Positions 63,117 through 64,000 of a DNA stretch of 64,000 nt are shown piece by piece. Numbering within the stretch: the stretch's first letter is position 1; every line of letters starts with the position of its first letter. The notes under the pieces were generated by a model. It did no database searches, had not been told where the DNA came from, and saw only the letters and a list, made by a program, of their open reading frames with translations. The stretch covers positions 3,837,475 to 3,901,474 of the forward strand of contig NZ_JAGRRD010000001.1 of assembly GCF_018122735.1 (NCBI RefSeq), written 5' to 3'. The DNA is from Azoarcus sp. L1K30. Its GTDB lineage: Bacteria > Pseudomonadota > Gammaproteobacteria > Burkholderiales > Rhodocyclaceae. The position numbers and the translations under genes are program-made.

Positions 63117-64000
63117 GTGCTCCTCCCCGCCATCAAGCTTGCCGACAGTGAGCAAACCGTCCCTCGACTGTACCTGATCGGCACGCTTGTCGTAGTCTTC
63201 GCGCTGACGCTGGCGCTGGGAACCTTCTTTTCCTGGCAGCACATCCTCGAGCGCCGCGAGTTGCTCGCGCGCCTGGAAAAGAATGTTGCATCCCAACTCG
63301 AAACCAGGCTGCAGGCGGAGATGAGCTCCGCATTCAGTTACCTCGATTTCACCCGTTCGCTGAGCGACACCGAACTCAGGCGCACCCTGGTCGACAAGGT
63401 CGACTCGGCAATGCAGATCGCCGAGGCTATCCATGCGACCGAATCGGGGCGGCGCCCCGATCAGGAGGTCCGGCGCCTGATCGTGGAGGCTTTGCGAAAA
63501 GTCCGCTTCTTCGACGGGCGAGGCTATTACTTCATCGACGATCTCGAGGGACGTTTCGTCCTGCTGCCGACCGCGCCCCAGCTCGAAGGGCGTCTGCTGC
63601 CCGACAACCAGGACGATACCGGGCGCTACATCATGCGCGGCTTGATCGACGCCGCGCGCGAGCCGGCAGGCAAGGGCTTCTTCAATTACCGCTGGTACCG
63701 TCCCAACACCCGCGGAAGGATGGCGGACAAGCTTGCCTACGTGCGTCACTTCGCCCCATACAACTGGTTGATAGGCTCCGGCGACTACACCGACGAATGG
63801 GACGCAGTGCAGCAGCGTGAAGCCATGCATCGCCTGCGCACCTTGCGCTTTGGAAAAAGCGGCTATATCGGTTTGCTCGACAGCGACGGGCAGGTGCTGC
63901 TGTCGCCATCTGAAGCGGTGCTCGAAAGGATGGCGCCGGGCGCGTTGTCCGCACTGCAGCGTGATGCACTCGCTGCGCTGCACCGCAAGGCGCAGCAAGG
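63117..64000 (+). CDS. tandem-Cache membrane sensor protein, 5' part (runs off window)
   Basis: The first 294 residues of a longer signalling protein. The first membrane helix (LYLIGTLVVVFALTLALGTFFSW, about residues 17-39) is followed by a periplasmic helix and two Cache domains. The first Cache domain has VRFFDGRGYYFIDDLEGRF near residue 129 and FNYRWYRPNTRG; the second starts LRFGKSGYIGLLDSDGQV near residue 243. The frame is open from 63084, and GTG at 63117 is the only plausible start. No good Shine-Dalgarno is visible. The output domain (chemoreceptor, histidine kinase or GGDEF) lies beyond the window. Small ligands such as carboxylates are typical for this Cache type. Confidence 0.75.
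   Translation, partial: MLLPAIKLADSEQTVPRLYLIGTLVVVFALTLALGTFFSWQHILERRELLARLEKNVASQLETRLQAEMSSAFSYLDFTRSLSDTELRRTLVDKVDSAMQIAEAIHATESGRRPDQEVRRLIVEALRKVRFFDGRGYYFIDDLEGRFVLLPTAPQLEGRLLPDNQDDTGRYIMRGLIDAAREPAGKGFFNYRWYRPNTRGRMADKLAYVRHFAPYNWLIGSGDYTDEWDAVQQREAMHRLRTLRFGKSGYIGLLDSDGQVLLSPSEAVLERMAPGALSALQRDALAALHRKAQQ

Overview
The window is GC-rich chromosomal DNA from a betaproteobacterium, most likely of the Rhodocyclales group (Azoarcus/Aromatoleum/Thauera type). That assignment is an inference. It rests on the gene order pilMNOPQ-aroK-aroB-dgt-gltB-gltD next to mrcA, cyaY, lptM and lysA, on a six-gene Na+-translocating NADH:quinone reductase operon, and on a fused MaoC-phosphotransacetylase followed by acetate kinase. 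I saw no rRNA or tRNA gene, no CRISPR array and no complete insertion sequence.

Layout. 1-6779: fatty-acid import and beta-oxidation. It holds the end of a FadJ/FadB-type enzyme, a YciA-type thioesterase, a FadL porin, a FadN-type multifunctional protein with its hydratase domain at the C-terminus, and a thiolase. A pair of inverted 41-bp repeat units sits between the last two genes. 7043-12898: nqrABCDEF, closed by a terminator. 13062-16505: an enoyl-CoA hydratase/isomerase, a YdcF/ElyC-type protein, and the trio DUF2802, SPOR and fliW. 16643-22814: ridA, recG, ubiA, pyrF, ubiD and a small membrane protein. 22832-29014: dacB, a hypothetical gene, lysA-lptM, cyaY and mrcA, giving a cell-envelope theme. 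29197-37002: pilMNOPQ (type IV pilus alignment complex and secretin), then aroKB and dgt in one tightly packed transcription unit. 37252-43392: gltBD, preceded by a promoter and an early terminator. 43521-50308: a TSUP exporter, ackA and maoC-pta, and, divergent from them, glmU-glmS. 50309-53098: a decayed region with IS91-type and IS3-type transposase remnants, an SOS-box-like palindrome and an isolated OmpA-family gene. 53099-58599: a glutamate-type dehydrogenase, aconitase and an MFS transporter. 58628-62776: a five-gene minus-strand cluster built around an amidoligase. 62853-64000: a 42-residue membrane peptide and the start of a tandem-Cache sensor protein.

How the genes work together. 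The first 7 kb carries imported fatty acids to acetyl-CoA. NQR takes up NADH electrons, aconitase serves the TCA cycle, and Pta-AckA interconverts acetyl-CoA and acetate. Glutamate synthase, the dehydrogenase, glmS and the lysine/DAP gene link nitrogen to cell-wall precursors. mrcA, dacB, glmU and YdcF/ElyC build or edit the envelope in which the pilus machine sits.

The least ordinary locus is the amidoligase cluster. Its genes, in transcription order, are an M14 zinc carboxypeptidase, an alpha/beta hydrolase, a membrane-anchored gamma-glutamylcyclotransferase-like protein, an amidoligase and a class I glutamine amidotransferase/gamma-glutamyl hydrolase. It looks like a pathway that forms, trims and breaks gamma-glutamyl-type amide bonds on an unknown substrate. 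Other points for a second look are the hairpin-nested repeat units at 5081-5454, a putative short leader RNA before gltB, paired TTGC-N7-GCAA motifs between pta and glmU, a 10-bp tandem repeat at the pilM promoter, and the SOS-like box in the decayed island.
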